A DNA stretch of 64,000 bases from Anopheles merus (lineage: Eukaryota; Arthropoda; Insecta; Diptera; Culicidae): positions 19,528,889 through 19,592,888 of the forward strand of contig NC_054084.1 in the NCBI RefSeq assembly GCF_017562075.2, in the 5' to 3' direction. Positions 27,401 through 42,200 of the stretch are shown piece after piece. Every line of letters starts with the position of its first letter. Position 1 is the stretch's first letter. A program made the position numbers and the translations under genes. The notes under the pieces were generated by a model, which saw only the letters and a list, made by a program, of their open reading frames with translations, was not told the DNA's origin and made no database searches.

Positions 27401-30187
27401 TTGTTAAAACACATTCCTTTCAAAACACGATAAAAACCTTATCACACAAAATCAATTTCTGTGCTCTGAAGCATAGAACATGCCCAACAACATCGCAAAA
27501 ACTCATAATGGAAATGGAAAACCGGTCCAAAAGACCGTATCGTTAAACAAAAAAAGCACGCTCGAAGACGAGACACCGGCACACTCCACCCGGCCGCCAA
27601 AACAATTATTTACCTTGCGCTCGGAAAGCAATTTTCCGCAAATTTAATTTCCCCATACACCGAGCAATTAGGGCACAAAAATATTGAGCAAATAGGTTTA
27701 AAGCATTGGGAGCAGGTGGGAGAGGAATGGCGATACGGAGAGTAAACTCGGATGGAAAAGTCGTATCGGTTGGGAAACACCGCACAACTTGGCACACTTG
27801 GATGGACGATGTTGCGCTGTGTGCTGCCGCTTAAACGCTCCATGTACGCTCCACACACTCTTACGCAAGCATCATCGAACATTGAGCGTACGTGTTCGTA
27901 TGTGTGTGCGTGAAAGAGAGGAAAATTTTGACAGCAATCCTCGGTGGAAAAGCCAATTCGGTGGAAATTCCTTTCCCGGGCCCTCTTCAGTCCAACGTTC
28001 CCAGACGGCATCAAGGCTCGGTGTGCCTTACCGACGTTGGTTCGTGCGTACTCACCCATACTGCGCGAGCCTGGAGCGGTGCTGCTGCTGCTGCTGGAAT
28101 GGAGGATGAAAGTAAATAAATTGTGCCAATATTAACTTTGGAGATCGAGCGAAACTAACCTTAAACGGATCCCTACTGTCGAGAGCGAGCCGGGGGGAGG
28201 AAATTGGAATTGTTTCCCAAGGTGCAGCAATTTATCGCCTGTAACAATGGCGTCGTGCAAAGAACGTAGCTTAATTTTATGCCAGCTTGCAGCTTGTTTA
28301 TGTTTGCCTCACTCACAAAACAAACGAAGGGACAAAATTGTCTTATCACAACTTAAGCTGCCTGAATTTCTCCGTCAATCGACTTTACAACAAACCAATT
28401 TACTCTCAAAAAAACAAATTGATCCTTAAAATCAATTTAATATCAGAAAGTTATTGAACTAAACCCACACGAGAAACTAAAAAAAAAGGCTTTCATCAAT
28501 TTAGTTCCTAAATTCAATCAGCCCAATAAGGCAAATGACCGACGCTCCATGTACCATTGCTGCTGCTGCTGCTGCTGCTGCTGCTGTCCTTCATTTTATT
28601 ATATTTTCCCTCGACCTCTCTCGACCTATAATCCTTTTTTCGTCCGCACCGAGAGCCCTGAAAGCTTTTAAAAGTTTCGGGACAGTCGGACCGCAGCCAC
28701 ACGCCCGCTATCGATCGGTTTTCTTGGGAGAGAAACGGAGAGAAGAAGCCTTCTGGACCTCCGAGGAGATTCCTGCGTGGAGTGCAATTTGATTTAAGTA
28801 GATTTTGACAAGCGTAACGTAATATTCCTTTCTACCTTTCTCCCAGGGTGAGTTGGAGTTTTTCTTTCGTTCATTCTTCTCTCCGCTTTTCCAACGGGAA
28901 TGATTCTATTTATTTTCTTTTATTTCTTACCACTCATAAAAAAACTTTTGCATTTTCATATTTTCTTCTCCCTCGATTTCCTTATTTCGTTCTTTGAGCT
29001 TTCGTTTCCACATCGTCCAAGAGCGTTCGGGCAACAGTCGGCAGAGAAGCAGCACAAAGAACAACTGTCTGTTTGGGGATGGGTTTTAAACTTTTATGAA
29101 ATTCAACCGCCACAGAACCACAAACCACGTCCTTGTGGAAAGAAGAATGAGTCGCATGCGCGCCTTTGCAATTTGAAATTGCAGACGGTATTGGTCCGGG
29201 CCGAGGGCCATTGCTTTTCCCATTCCCCCCCCCCCCCCCCCCCCCATCAATTTGTCCGTAGAGATTGGCGGAGGAAAAGGCGAGCGAGCGAAGCTTGTGG
29301 GTCTGTTTTCTTTCCACTCCATTCCAGACGTGACATTGCTTTGTTTGAAGCAGGTCGAAGACTTGCTGGCTGAAGAATGGAACGGATTTCGTAACATTTA
29401 TTCTAGAAGACAGCCTGCATAATTCAGTGCCATGGGTTGTGGAGTAGATTTGGATGAAATAGACGAAAAAATATAATTAAATAAAGAGAATATGATCGAG
29501 CATTGATCCCGTTCTTTGAAGATAATAATAAAACCCAGATAATAATTTAAAATATATAAGAATAAAGAATAATACAAACAATAATAAAACATATGAAATA
29601 GAAAGATAACTTAAACAAGATAAAATATTATAAAACAATTGTAACAACGTAAAATAACAACATAAATTCCAAATTCATTGAAAAGAAATAGAAAGATTTG
29701 CAAAAACATAATCAACTTAAACGAGCTAACAAGCATTACAAACGAAACAAAATAACAAAAAGAGACACAACAAATAGAAACAAAAAGAATGAAACAAAAC
29801 AATCAGTTCCTTAATGATGTTATTAGCGCAAGCGATTCGTACCGAACGGAAGTAAACCATTCCGTCGACACAGGAAAAGGACACGATGAAGACCCCTCAA
29901 AGTGAAATTCGCAATCACACACACACACACACACAAAAGGAAAGCAAATAATTTCGTTTCGAATGCGACCGAAGAGGGCCGTTCGTTTGAAACAATTTAA
30001 CGAAGAAAGCAAAACCGTACAGGGGGGCGGGGGGAGAAGCAATCTGCCCTCACCTTACCCTCAGAACATGATAGATTTAAGGTTAAACGACGTTTCGGTC
30101 TTTAGTTCCCAAAATCCATTCCGAGCGACTACCGAGCTACCGACACGACTTTTGCTCTACATGAAACCGGAAGCCGGTGTCTGGATG

Positions 30188-30265
<78 letters not shown>

Positions 30266-33200
30266 TTCTAAAATAGAAAGAACCAAGATCTTCCTATAGA
30301 CCAAAACCCTAATGACATCAGCAGTTCTTACCATTTCCCCCTAGTTAGCTTTGTGTCTGTGTGACTTGCATGCTTCGGTGTCGGTGATACCTCTTAATTC
30401 CATCCTCCCCGAAACACGACCGACCAGCCGTTTTGTGGGAAACGGCTTTGTCGTAAACAATCCGAACAATCACGGGGCGGTGATCGCCTCTGACAAACAG
30501 ATTTTTGTTTCTTTTCCCATTGCTTTCCCATTGCGAGGGTGATTTTTGCAATCAAAATTAGCATTTAGAGCATTTAGAGAATACTCCATGCGGAGGAGAA
30601 TAGGATGCGCCTTAAGTGAAGAGGAGTTGCAGCTGGAGGGGCACGGCGACGCAACGCCGGGGTGCTGGTTCGCCTAATGAACTTCGCAATGCAAGTGGTG
30701 CGACGCTCGCCGGATGACTTCTCCGGATATCCGGAGTGCTCGAGAGCGCGCGTACCATTTAGAACGCTCCATTTATTCTGCATCACACTACCGGACCGGT
30801 GTGAGTGTGTTCTGTCTCGATACTGGGAAAGACTTACGCTTCCCGAACCTTTTCCTTGTCACTTCAGTGTTTTTTTTTGTTTGCTTAATATACATTAATC
30901 ATTCTTGTGCGAATTTAACACACACCACACTTTTGCCATTCCTTCCTTATAATGGTCGCGCGTGCTACTTTCGCAATAATTCCTACTCCTCCTTTTTTAT
31001 CCATTTAGGGTGATAACATGCCAATGTTACACGGTAAAAAAGAAGCATTAAAATAACAAAACCCGAAAATCCCACCCAGGGCGGTGCATCCGGAGCAAAA
31101 CAAAACCAACCCTCACAGCATGTGAGTGATGATACCGTTGGTAACAGTGTCGCGCGAGCGGCACACACAAAAAAAGGAACCGCCCGCAGGTTCGGAAGTC
31201 ATTAAACACACTTTTCAAATAATCGATACACTGAGGAGAAGGGCACCCAAACCGCGCCGTCAAAAAGGATGCAATAGATTCCCTATTTTTTGTTTTTTTC
31301 TTTTTCATCCCCGAGTCGCTTTCCTTCCCTCGGGCTAGGGGCTGCAACGGTGGTAAGCCTTTCCTGCATCAACCCCGTGGTACTCAGCGAGCACTGTGGT
31401 AAGCCTCATGTAACGGATGCAATTTATTTACATGATTAAGCGTTTAACCGGCTCATATTGCGCGGTTAAGATGCCGGCGGCAATCAACCGCAAACCGCCG
31501 CCAGAGCGCGGCTAGTTCCACATGGATAAACCCGCGAGCGGTGGTGGTTTTTTTCTCCCCCAAATCCGAGGGGGTTAAAAACACACGCGCGTTGTTGACT
31601 TGTTTCTAGCAGAAATCTATTACGCCTTCTCCTGCGGGGTGTTCTTCTCAGCCCTTTGTCCATCTGGGTTGATTTCATGCCCCAGCTGTGTGTGTGTTTG
31701 AAACCCTTAAACATGAGCTGATTTGTAATCACTCGTGTTTAAATGCACTAAAAAAGGTTCATGTTAACACACACACGTAGCGGTGTACGCATTTTATTGC
31801 ACATTATAAGAACAACTCTATAAGTAGTTACGTTAGTCAGTTAGTTGCTTAACTAAGATCCACCGGATACATCGGCGTACCCTTGACGCCCAGCCCTGTT
31901 ACCGCGAACAGTGCACCGGCCGGTGCAGGCTGCGGCGATTTGAACTCCTTCGCGGCCGTCGTCACGTACAGAATGTCCAGATTGGGGCCACCGAATGCAG
32001 CCGAGGTGACCTGCTCGCACGGCAGCTTAATCTCCAGCTCGACCTTGCCCGTTCTGTCCGCGTAAACGCGCGCGCGCGCAGGTGTGGTTGTGAAGCGACG
32101 CAAAGAGAAGGAAAAAACAGCTGTAAACAACTTGCGAAGGCCACGACGCAGCGACCAAAATCGTTACGATTGCAAACTTACTTCGAGTTCACCTTGTACA
32201 CGGTGGATCCGCCAAAGGTGGCGACGTACAGCGAACCGTTCGCATCGATCGTCATGCCGTCCGGCACGAACGGGGGCCGCTCGCCATTGACGCGGAAGTC
32301 AATTACCACACGCTCGCCGGCTACCAAAAAAAAAAATAGAGTTTGTTGTTAAAACACAAAGATTGTAAACAAGTCAACATCACCTCACACACTTACAGAT
32401 GTCTCCATTCGCGTCCACCTGGTACTCCTTCACGTCCAGATCGCAGGAATCGATGTAGTAGAACAGGTTGCCGGCCTCGTTCCAGCACAGCCCGTTCGAC
32501 ACACCGATCTTCTCCTTCAGCGTGACAAACTTGCCCTGCTTCGCGTCGTACCGGTAGAACGTGCCGAGCCGCATCTCGAAGATGTCACCCTTGGCCTCGA
32601 GGCGCATGGTACCGCCGTAAAAGCGTCCCTTGCTGTCAACCTTCGCATCGTTGAAACGGTTATCCTCCATCGTCGGTTCGACCTCGCCTACCGTGCGCAC
32701 GAAGGTCGCTTTCTCCGAGCGGCCGTCCCAGTCGACGAGCGTCACCTTCCGGTCGGTGCCGATGATAAAGTGCCGATCGTTACCCTTGACCGGAATGATG
32801 AACGAAATCACCGGGAAGCCATCTGGAAGAGGAACAGAAAAATCAGAATTCGTTAATATCCTCAAGCGATTATTGAAGGTTATTACACAACGTGGTCCAA
32901 GTAAGCATGTGACCTTATGACATTGAGATTATGCCGGTAAGCGGAGGAGTTACATAATGTTCTCGTGGGCAATCTTGGCAAGTGAAATTAGGCACAACAA
33001 TCTCAAAGAATTGGACCAAATCGTCAGCTAAACGCAATTCAGAACAACTCCTTAAATAGTTTGAATGATTAACACTTACCGATGGTGGCATTGTACGTCT
33101 TGTTCTCGGCATAATCGTAACGATGGATCGATCCTCCGTAGATATCGTTGTAGTACAGGCTCTGACGTTCCACATCCCAGTGAGGTCCTGTCGAGTGTGA

Positions 33201-36200
33201 AGAACAGCATTATTAACTCACATGTTACATCACACACCACTGAATATCCTGAAACACTTTCACATTCTAACACACACACACATACCTTCTCCAAGCACGG
33301 ACAGTGGTGACGGTAGCTGCTCAACCTTGTACGAGGCCATCTTCTTCTTCTGCTTGTCCGGCGAAGGCTTTGCACGATGTAATGATGTCTTTTCAACCGC
33401 TTGCTACGATCGACTGAACCGCCAACCGGTACCGAGTGCATTCTTTTATACCGGGTCGCGTTACCACTCACCGGTTTTGAAGCGTTACCACCAAGATGTT
33501 ACGTTACATCTTCTGCGCGACCGTTCGGGCAGTTCATTATCAGTAACGCAGCTGGTTCCTCGTCGGCAGCATTCGGCCAGCATCCGGCTTATCGCGCGGT
33601 CGGGTCCCGTCCCCACGCTAAACGATCACTTTACACTCATTAAAGGATCTGTCTTATCGATAAGGGGGATTGGAACGATTTTTGGCCGTTTCGTTGGAAG
33701 ATTTGATTCGGTTGGCTTTCGCTGCCGTGCCGTGTTGAGATAGTGCTTAGATCGGGTTTTTGAAATTTGAACCTCCAGCGGGGTGCGTTCTTTTTTGTTC
33801 GTGCCCATGTGAATCGTGCGACCGTTGGTGATAGGAAACCGTCACTTCTGTCAGCGTGATAAAGATTTCACTGTCAGCCGAAGGAGAGTTTTGTCTTCCG
33901 TTTCGTTTGCCTTCCCTGCTCCCATTGCTCGAGTTTCAAATAATTCATTCAAGCCGTATCGACGACACCCGAAAGGGTCGTGCACCGATAAGACGATGCA
34001 CCGGCTGACATTAGATGAGTTATTGCACGATTGTCGGTGGTATGGCTATGGTTTCGCTATCTGTGTCGCTGCAGCCAAACCCCGTAATCAGGACGGAGCG
34101 CAATTATTCTCAATGGCGGTGATTGCCGAATGGTGTGATATGGAGGGTAATTAATTGGATTTTATTGCCGGTAAGTTGAGCTCGTTTTCCGGTTTTTTGG
34201 ACAGCAACCGCGAAAGCGCCAGTTCAAGTTCAAGGTTCGTATACGTGTTGTGGAAGAGTTTCTTTTCTGTTGATTGAGCGGTAGTAGGTCAGATTTTAAA
34301 ATGCAATTGAACCACTGCACTATTTACGCTTGTTAGTTAAAGTAAAGCATGTCTATGGGTAAGAACAATTGTAGGATTGTACTTGATCTTGAACACTGCA
34401 AAACTGAATAATAAAAGGAGTTGGAATGAACAACACGGTTTAAACCTTATCAAAAGCTGCCCGAAAGTAAGCTAATGTGATAATGTGTTTCTAGCAACAG
34501 CATTTATTACAATTCTGACAGCTCTTATGTATTGCTGCAAAAACTAAAAGCACACGCGTGGGGGCATTCCGTCACGTTCTAGAAAGCAGTCGATCGTTCG
34601 AAGAATAACACAGATTTGTGGTTATTACGTCCACTAGGGTAACCTGTTAACGATCATGTGCGATAAAAAAAATACACCTTTCATAATGATTATACTCGTC
34701 AAAATGTTTTACATACAAATAAATTTACTTATTTGATGCACATTGTCTTATATTTATCTGCAGAAAGCTATCCTTCCAGGAAAGGTCGCATCTGCTCATT
34801 ATTTCTTCATTCAGACAGTTTTGAAACGATTCTATTTCAGTATAAAATTATTATTTATTCATGTCAAACATTATAAGCGTAAAGAGAAAGCAAATAATTT
34901 AATAAATAAGTGCATACACTTTCTTTTTTCCATTAGTGTACAATTTTAAGCTGATTATGAATATTTACACCATCTCTTGGTGTAGTCAATCTATATTAAT
35001 CCAGAAGCAATTGAATGAGTGTGAGGATTAATGTTAGCGATTGAATGTGGATTTTTTATTTCTAATAATTTTCCTTGATTTCCTAGAATTTCAATTATAC
35101 GCAATACACGCGTCAACTAAATATAATTAAATTATTTCAATAAATCCTTTCGATGATCTTAGATATTGGGATAATTTGTAGTAATGTACATATAATTGGA
35201 AAATATCTCATTTTTCTATGTTCATCATATGTATAACAACATACAAGGTTTTCCCAAAGATTTTCGATGTGTTCCGATTTTGCTTTAATTTTTCCTCCGA
35301 TTAATGGACTGTTTTTTTACGCATTTTCCAATCGTTACCAATTTTATTGAGTATTTTCACCATTTTTAAGCATTTGATACAAATAATACATATTATTTAT
35401 TTCTGATATAATGAAAAACATTTAAAAAATGATGATGGAATTCTAAATTATATGGAAAACGGACAATGAATCGCGAGATGAACAAAAAATAGAAAAATCG
35501 AAGAAGTTCAAAATATTATTAAGGTACAAAAAAACAACCATAACAACCCCTGTAATTCATATTTTTATTGGTTTTATTTCCAATGACAATGAAATTAAAA
35601 TATAAAAAAAAATTAAACAAACACCAGTAGTAGTTGTGCTTGAAAAACTGTCAATTTTAACATTTTTTTTTTATATTAAAATTTGTTCTTAAATTATTCG
35701 GAAATTTTTCACCTCAATTTTTCCACTTGCAACTAAGTTACTGCATCCCTGGGTGCAAAAGCAAGTACCAAAAGTGAATTTAATTTCCCAACAACAACCG
35801 CCCGATAATCCATTAGCCGTAATCAGTGTGTATAATCATTACACAACTATTCAAACATTCGCATCATCCCACCCAGACAGAAAGCAGCAAAAAATAAAAC
35901 TTTTACCCGTACAAACTCGCTGCACAAAAACAACCACACCCACACACACATACCACCTAAAATCACATCACGGATAACCCCGTTTGATGTTTCGCTCCGA
36001 TAATTGATTCCCTTTTTTGTGAGGCCCCCGCGTTGCGAAAAGTAATCTGCGTTATTATGCATAAACCATCAACCCCGGGGGTGGAGGGGGCGGAGGCGAC
36101 CTTCATTACACCGAAAATCACGTTTGCCCCGGTCAGTCAATCCGGTTGAGTCGGAAAGTGGTTCGGATTCAATTATCGGCGGCACTGCTGATCTGCTGAA

Positions 36201-39200
36201 GGGTGGTGAAAGGACATTGGATGAAAATTATGAAATTTTCAAACACACACACACACACATACAAGAGGGCGTAATTAAAATGGGACGGTGCCTGCTTTCG
36301 CAGAATACGTGCCCGGAGTTAACTTGCTACCCCTCAAATGCAATAATTGCCCTCATCGGTATGCTAATTTATGCTGCTGCCATACACACGCCAGCAAAGC
36401 AAAACAAAACCAGCAAAAAAAAAGGCTCATCGTTTGGTGTAAGTAGGCCTGGTTTCCCTTTTTTCCAGGAAACTGTATTAAACTGCTCCTCTCACGCACG
36501 CTCACTAAAGCTTTCCATGCTTTTGTGCTTTTATTGATTTGCTCTCTCACTCTCTCTCCCTCTCACACACACACACACTGCTCTTAGTGGAAGCTGTTTT
36601 ATCGCACCACGTTGCAGGACAAGACAAGAACGATGTAAAATGGGCAAATAGATGTGGCTTAAATTTTTAACGTTTTCCAACCACAAAACACATTCCCATT
36701 GGGAAAAAGAGGGAGACAGAGAGCGCACTGGCAAAAAATCAGACGAAATTGAAGAAAGAAAAATGCGACGAGTGGTGGTGGAGTTTTTCATGACTCCACC
36801 AACATTTGCAACCATTCTTGCGAGTTTTCCTCCGTTCCCTTTCCATGCCGCATTCCACTGTTACCGCATTATGCCGTGGATTGGTGTAAAAAGTGGAAAT
36901 GAATAACGAAGCCATTTTCTTTATTTTATTTCGCCAGGCTCCTCTGCGCCACTCTTTCCCTTTCTTCCTTTTATCCTCACCTCCCCAGAGCGATGCCCAT
37001 TTTTTGCCACCGTGCAGCGGAGCGCGCTCGGTTTTGATGAAATAAAATTTTATCATCATCATATTTTATGAGGTATAATTTGCATTTTTGCCCACCCTCA
37101 GCACCAGCAGCAGCATTTTTCTTTTCCTCCTGCTGCCAGGGAATTATCATGTCATGCAGTGTGTGTGGGACTCTGCATACACACAGGCGGCTAGCACACA
37201 ACCGTTACGAGATGACTGACATTAAGCTGCGTATCAAAGGAAGCCACGCTTTCACGTGTTGTGTTGAACGTTGCCTGTTGGCGGGCCTGTCAGTAGTCCC
37301 TCACATACACACACACACGTGTGTGTGTGTGTGTTTACAATTCTCACCGGGAATGTTCTTGCCTGTTCAGTATTTTTCTCACACATACACACGCTTGGTT
37401 GCTTTCACTTCCGGTGGCGGTGGTGGTGGCGGTGTCACAAACATCACTTTCGTGTCGTGAATTAGTAAATTGCGAAACATTACTACTGCCACGGGTGGCA
37501 TGGAGCAGGGAGCGGTTTGGTTTTCTTTATTTCGTGCACCGCACCGCACTCGGCAGCACTTGCCAGGAATCCATCAAGCAAAGACGCACCGACCACGAGA
37601 AGTGCGGCCCATACAATCATGCATTTTTGATTACCGAAATGAAATAAAATTCAGTTTAGCCCATTTTAATGCACCCCGGTGGGTGACGGCTCACGGTGGG
37701 GAGGGGTGGTCGGTGGTAGTAGGTTAATTTGCCTTTGGCCCCACCACCCCCCAAGGGGCGGTAAAAAGCAATGGTTCGGTGGCATGATGGGTGGTGAAAT
37801 TATGACTACGTCAGAAACAGTACGAGGCTAAGTGGATTTTGGCCAATAAAACCTTTGGTAATCCAACGTTCGGAGTAGGACAGTGGTGGTGGTGGTTGAA
37901 CTGTAGTGTGTGTGTGTGTGTGTGTGTGTTATTTTTATCTCATCACGTTTTAGAGCGCCGATGCGTTTTAGGCTGTGAGCTCTCGTGTGGTTTTATGTTT
38001 GGGTAATGCATATTCATGGGTAATTCTTTGCGAACGTGAATATGGCATCATCCAATTGGAGGATTTTTTTAAAGATGACTAAAAAAACTATTCAATAGGA
38101 TCAACTGTTTTTGTGGTGCCACGTTAAAACGAGAAATGTATGAAATTTATCATATTTTATGTAAGAGATTTCACTAAATTTAACTAAAAATCCTTCTTTT
38201 ACAAATTAAAGATGAAAATTGAACGTTTCCCGCAGGAAGACCTTACTATGCGCCTAAAAGTATGCAATATTTTTTACAATAATGGTTTAATAGAGCATGT
38301 AGATTCTGTTGTAGTATTCATTCATTTTGAATCAATCCCTGTAATCAAGGTTAAATATCGAATGCTGAAAACTCATTACAAATTAAATTAAATCATTTCG
38401 ATGAAAGGTATAAGCTAAACATTAATATTTATATACAATTAATCAAAACATAAGCAAAAGAACAAACTATTTCAAAAAAAACAATGCAGAAGAACAAATA
38501 TATATTCGAAAGGTTATACAATCAATCAAACAAAGCGCTGAACAAAAGAAAATATTTGATTAATGCAAATTGAGCACAACTAAGAAAAACCCTCGACCTT
38601 CATACCATACAATAGCATAACTTCAGGCGCTTCCAGGATGTTTGCATTGTAGAGCTTCTTTTTAATGTTTTTTTTTTACTTTATTATTTGTGTTTTAAGG
38701 CTTTTTTTACTATACAGGTGAATAGCTAAATTAAATGCCAACTTTTATAAAAAATATCACTTTGTTTTAGGTTAAGCTGTTAACAGAATGAAAAGGATTA
38801 TTGCTGTATTCATTCTATATAAATACTCAAATAAATTATGAAATGAAAATGTCATTCTTTATCAATTGTTTCTTAAAATAATAATAAATATGAAAGGTAT
38901 GGCAAACATACATCATATTACCTATGAATTTGAATACATCATACTTTTATCGCGAAGCATCGTAGAAGGAATAAAATATGGCGCAAGCTTTCCTTGATAA
39001 ATCTAATACAATCAAGAAATCAGAATCAACCATTAAATTTTCATCCCGTTTTTGCTACTAACCCACCCCTAACACACACACATATACCCGGTACAAACAG
39101 TGTCGAAAAAAAAGAAACAAATGCGGGAAAACTTCAAATTCGGGTCATGAATAAGAAATTAAATCATATTTTTTGCATCTGCACGAAATCCCCACGGTGA

Positions 39201-42200
39201 CATCCACACCGAGTTTGGAAAAGTGTACGTAGCAATCGAATCAAAAAAACAAATTGAAACAAAAGAAACGTTGAACCAAACACACACACACACACGTACA
39301 GCATCAGCAAAAGCAAACCATTGCAGCAAAAAGCAACCCAAACGCCGGCTGCCTCTTTTGTCACCCACAAAACCGTTCATACTGTCCCCTTTTCGGTTCT
39401 GCCGGATGTGAAAGAAAACATAAACATTAAGGCGACAAAAGGCGTAGGCAAAGGGTGGAAAAAGGAGAGGGGGTGGGTTGCTACAACGCCATCGTGGAAA
39501 GCGCGTGGAAATGGAGAACGAAACACGGGAAGAAAAAACCACCCCAAAACGAAGTGGGCGGAGTTGATTGTGCACTCTTGATTTTCTTTCCCTGCGAGTG
39601 AGTGTAGCAGGGGAAATAAATAGGGATACACTGGTATCGTTTTGCGCCTTTCCGTCTTGGCGCTGCAAAGGCTGAAGAACCTGATGGCAAGTGGCACAGT
39701 CGGCAAAAATATCCATCGTTGTGCGGGACGGGACGGGACGGGAGGAAGGGAGTGTATAAATATAAATGGCTAAAACAGAATTGCGCACGAAAGGCTAAAA
39801 TAACAAATCGTGCTGAGTGGGAAACAGCATGAAAGTGTGTGCCCCTTCCGATACTAACCTTTTTGGCGTCTCGGCATAAATGTTGCAAAAAGGAAGAGAA
39901 AAGGAGAGCGAGAGAGCGCCACGAAGAAGTACAGGAAAAAGGTACCAAAGTGCGGGCAGAATAAAATTATAATCCGAATGAATACATTTTTATCATTTTG
40001 TGATTACTTTTCTCTTGTGTCGTTGTGTTGCTTCCGCTGCCGGAATAAAGAATTGGCCCCAGCAGTCACTAGAAGCGGAAAGACCGGGAAAGAAAGTGTA
40101 TAATTCTTTGCTTCCTTTCTGCCGCCTCTGCTCTTATCTGAGACGGCTGTCCTTCTGGGAAGAAAGAAAGAAAACGGTGTCTAAACCTCCTCAAGACTCA
40201 GGCAAGCAATGAGCAAGATGCTTGCGAGGAGGACGATGACGCGCAAGGACGCACCCCGGCGGGAGGGTAGATTAGGAAGGTTTAAAATGAAATAAAAACG
40301 AACACACCAAACCGGAGCGAGGGAGCCCGGAATGGCAGCCCAAAAAAAAATGGAACAATTTTTTCGCTTAAATATTGCATCAAGCATAATTTGCTAAAAA
40401 CGATATTCAAACGAAGTAGAACGGCAACATTTCGCAAACAGCAGCAAAGGAGCAACGGGAGCGAGAACCGAATTATGCTCTTTTCTTTTGACTTTAGCAA
40501 CCGTAAACGTGCACGCGAATGTGTGTTTAGCACAATGGTGTAAAACAGTGATACCATCGCCCGAGACGGAGCAGTAATCCTTAGCCCGAAACGAATGAGA
40601 AAACATTGCAATTCGGCGGATGGAATTGTAGAAGCTTGCCGCGTACGACTTGAGAAGAAAACAGTGGTTCTTTTTAAATGCTTTAGCTGGTAATAGGACG
40701 GACGGCATCAAGAAGCATTAGAGTAGCATTGGCATTAGGAACAGGGTGGAAGAGGCTAAAGGAGCTAAATCATATAAATTATTCAAATTATACGTATACA
40801 GCCTTCTTTTGGCCGAAAGTCTTTTAAAGTATGATGAGAATGGCACCCGCTTTTCATCGGACCACCTCCGGAAGGTATTAGTGTCCACCGTTGGTCTGTT
40901 CTGCCATGCTTCCTGCTTGAAAGCAGCGAAAGTCTGCTTTTTATTCTGGTAGCCAGGTTGGTAAGGAATTTGAAACACTTTTTTAAATAATTTTAAATTA
41001 ATAATAAGAATGATTTGTATTGTGGAAAGTTCAATCGTTGGAGAGCTCAACCAAGATAGGTTTGAGAGAGGTTTATAGACGATGATAGGTTAAGGTTCTA
41101 TACTAGAACTATAATAGGCTTGATATCGGATTGATTTTGGGTTCAGATCGAATCTTAGTATATTTGTAACAGCTGGATTAACTTGAATTGTAGGACCTGA
41201 ATAGGTTCAATATTAGGTCAAGGATTAGGATAGATTCAGTGCCATAACAGTTCAGACATCAGTTCTTGAATCAGATCAGAGGAAAGGTTCAGCATCAGAT
41301 CCTATTCATCAGATCCTACCCAGTGACGGATCTAACGGTAGGCGGACTAGACGGTCGCCTCGGGCTCCGTCCGCTTGGGGGCCCCTTAGATCTATAGTAT
41401 CTAGTATGTATAACAGTTGGGCGTCATGGGTTTAACCCCCAAACGGACCGTGCCGCCATACGTAGGACTGACTATCCTGCTATGATGATTAATCCATAAA
41501 GTCACTGAAAGCCAAACCCCCAAGGGGTACACCTTGACCGACGACGGTTGTTGAACCAAAAGAAGAAGAAGAAGAAGGAGAAGATGTATAGCAGTTGACA
41601 GAGTTCTTGCCGGATTGAACCGGTGTTTGGATTTGGTACAAGCTTCTTTGCCTTGTTTCAATCCCAGAATCAGGAAAGGTTCATGACCTTACAAGTTCAG
41701 CCATCAGTTCTAGAACTAAATGATTTCCCTATCAGATCCAGGAATTGAATAGTTTCAGCATCAGGCTCCTAATCAGGAATGTGTTTAGTATCAGTTCTAG
41801 GGTCGGATGGGTTAGAAAGTAGATGTTAGATCAAAGACTAGGATGTTTCGTATCAATTCCTGAACTAGAAAGAGCTCTTTTCCGTTCTAGCACATGCATA
41901 GTTACAGTATCAGTTTCAAGATCTAATAGGTGCGGCAACACCTTCCGGACAAGGATAGATATGATATCAGTTTCCGATCAGAGATACATTTGTTATTGAT
42001 CAGGGATAAGACCAGCACCAGTACCTAGAACGAGAAGCGCAAGGTAGTAGTTTCGAAGTCACGAAAAGTTCAGTACCAATTTCTAATAGCCTCAGAAAAA
42101 GAGATCACAGTCTATTATAATTAAAGACAATTCTTACAATTACTTGAGAATACACATAAAAAACGTTTAAATTATGTTGAAAAATATGGACAGTTTCATT

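Noticed and set aside
30137..30334. Arg-Glu repeat protein frame
   Set aside because: It is a translation of the (CT)n microsatellite.
39159..39788. 209-codon minus-strand open frame
   Set aside because: It crosses a (CA)n tract and a GGGAC repeat and has no family resemblance; probably chance.
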